Below the pieces are notes generated by a model, which searched no databases, had not been told where the DNA came from, and was given only the letters and a program-made list of their open reading frames with translations. This document shows, one piece after another, positions 4,573 to 5,259 of a stretch of DNA of 5,259 nucleotides. This stretch comes from Akkermansia sp. (lineage in GTDB: Bacteria > Verrucomicrobiota > Verrucomicrobiia > Verrucomicrobiales > Akkermansiaceae). The position numbers were made by a program, and so were the translations under genes. Location: NCBI GenBank assembly GCA_017555465.1, contig JAFZGH010000008.1, positions 1 through 5,259 of the forward strand, written 5' to 3'. How positions within the stretch are numbered: the first letter of the stretch is position 1; the number at the start of each line of letters is the position of its first letter.

Positions 4573-5259
4573 TTACACCGCGGCGCTGCGCTGTTTAAGC
4601 AGGTGGTCGCAGAGGACGAGCCAGGCCATGGCTTCCACCACGGGCACGGCGCGGGGCAGCACGCAGGGGTCGTGTCGACCCTTGCCACGCAGGGTGGCGG
4701 CCTCGCGGGCGTCGTTCACGGTTTCCTGCTCTATCATGAGGGTGGCGGTGGGCTTGAAGGCCAGGCGCAGGTTGATGTCCTCGCCATTGGAAATGCCGCC
4801 CTGAATACCGCCGGAGTTGTTGGTTCTCGTGCGTACGCGTTCACCCTCCATGTAGAAGGGGTCGTTGTGCTCGCTGCCTTTCAGCAGGGGGGCTGCAAAG
4901 CCGCTGCCCACCTCAAAGCCCTTGCAGGCCGGAATGCTCAGCATGGCATGTGCCAGGGTGGCCTCCAGCTTGTCGAACACCGGGTCGCCCAGCCCCACCG
5001 GGCAGTTGCGCACCGTGCAGGCCACCACGCCGCCCAGGGAATCTCCGGCGTTGCGTGCTTCGCGGATGGCGGCGGCCATCTGCTCTGCCGTGGCGGCATC
5101 GGCCGTGCGGACGATGTTGGATTCAATAGCGGCGGCTGTTACTTCTGCCGCCGGGGTGGGGCAGGTGATGCTGTGTACCTGCTGCACCCAGGCCAGAACC
5201 TCCACTTGCGGACAGATTGCGTGCACTACGGCGCGTGCCACCGCACCTGCGGCCACGCG
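4573..5259 (-). CDS. aroC: Chorismate synthase, C-terminal part (5' end outside window)
   Basis: AroC converts 5-enolpyruvylshikimate-3-phosphate to chorismate, the last shikimate step, using reduced FMN without net redox change. The window holds 228 residues of a family usually about 350-400 long, so roughly the first third is missing. The frame is open at the right edge (R-V-A-A-G-A-V-A-R, the conserved region after the GRAS/RET motif), so the GTG at 5254-5256 is not the start. Signatures follow in order: 'NNSGGIQGGISNGEDI' (near the third chorismate-synthase consensus), 'RLAFKPTATL' and 'GRHDPCVLPRAVPVVEAMAWLVLCDHLL' near the C-terminus. All expected FMN- and substrate-site residues in this part (including the RHDP histidine and aspartate) are present, so the gene looks functional. 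The TAA stop at 4573-4575 lies inside a T-run. It converges with the M50 gene. Confidence 0.96.
   Translation of the reverse strand, partial: RVAAGAVARAVVHAICPQVEVLAWVQQVHSITCPTPAAEVTAAAIESNIVRTADAATAEQMAAAIREARNAGDSLGGVVACTVRNCPVGLGDPVFDKLEATLAHAMLSIPACKGFEVGSGFAAPLLKGSEHNDPFYMEGERVRTRTNNSGGIQGGISNGEDINLRLAFKPTATLMIEQETVNDAREAATLRGKGRHDPCVLPRAVPVVEAMAWLVLCDHLLKQRSAAV

Overview
The window is a high-GC bacterial chromosome segment, most like a gut-type Verrucomicrobiota (Akkermansia-like). That placement is an inference from gene content, GC-rich codon use and the near absence of Shine-Dalgarno sequences; no marker gene fixes it. It holds five complete protein genes, two genes cut by the window edges, one tRNA, and an unusually readable set of promoters, terminators and inverted repeats.

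Layout, left to right. Positions 1-468 (+) are the 3' end of a gene encoding a beta-sandwich, carbohydrate-binding-like C-terminal domain. Its last 17 bases overlap, tail to tail, the end of a membrane acyltransferase (452-1504, -). The acyltransferase and its upstream region are clearly AT-richer than everything to the right, which suggests acquisition by transfer. Upstream of it, 1522-1540 and 1668-1686 form a 17/19-match inverted repeat around a 127-bp AT-rich segment. A good sigma70-type promoter lies inside that segment and points at the acyltransferase. This is the architecture of an invertible promoter (phase-variation switch), and it is the main discovery in this window.

Positions 1701-3474 hold a minus-strand operon. 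It starts at a promoter just after a tRNA terminator and runs ridA-like (2940-3410), coaC-like phosphopantothenoylcysteine decarboxylase (2367-2909), then a single-pass membrane protein with a degenerate FHA-like domain and a lysine tract (1760-2341). It ends at a strong intrinsic terminator (1701-1735). Upstream lies tRNA-Asn(GTT) (3517-3588, -) with its own promoter and terminator. Divergent from the tRNA is a site-2-protease (M50) gene (3715-4476, +), whose best promoter predicts a leaderless mRNA. A compact cluster of nested inverted repeats (4499-4553) fills the gap between it and the convergent chorismate synthase gene aroC (4573-5259, -, cut at the window edge).

The operon, tRNA, M50 and aroC genes are housekeeping (CoA synthesis, enamine/imine detoxification, translation, membrane proteolysis, aromatic amino acids). 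The acyltransferase, probably modifying a surface glycan, is the accessory element and the one that appears to be switched.
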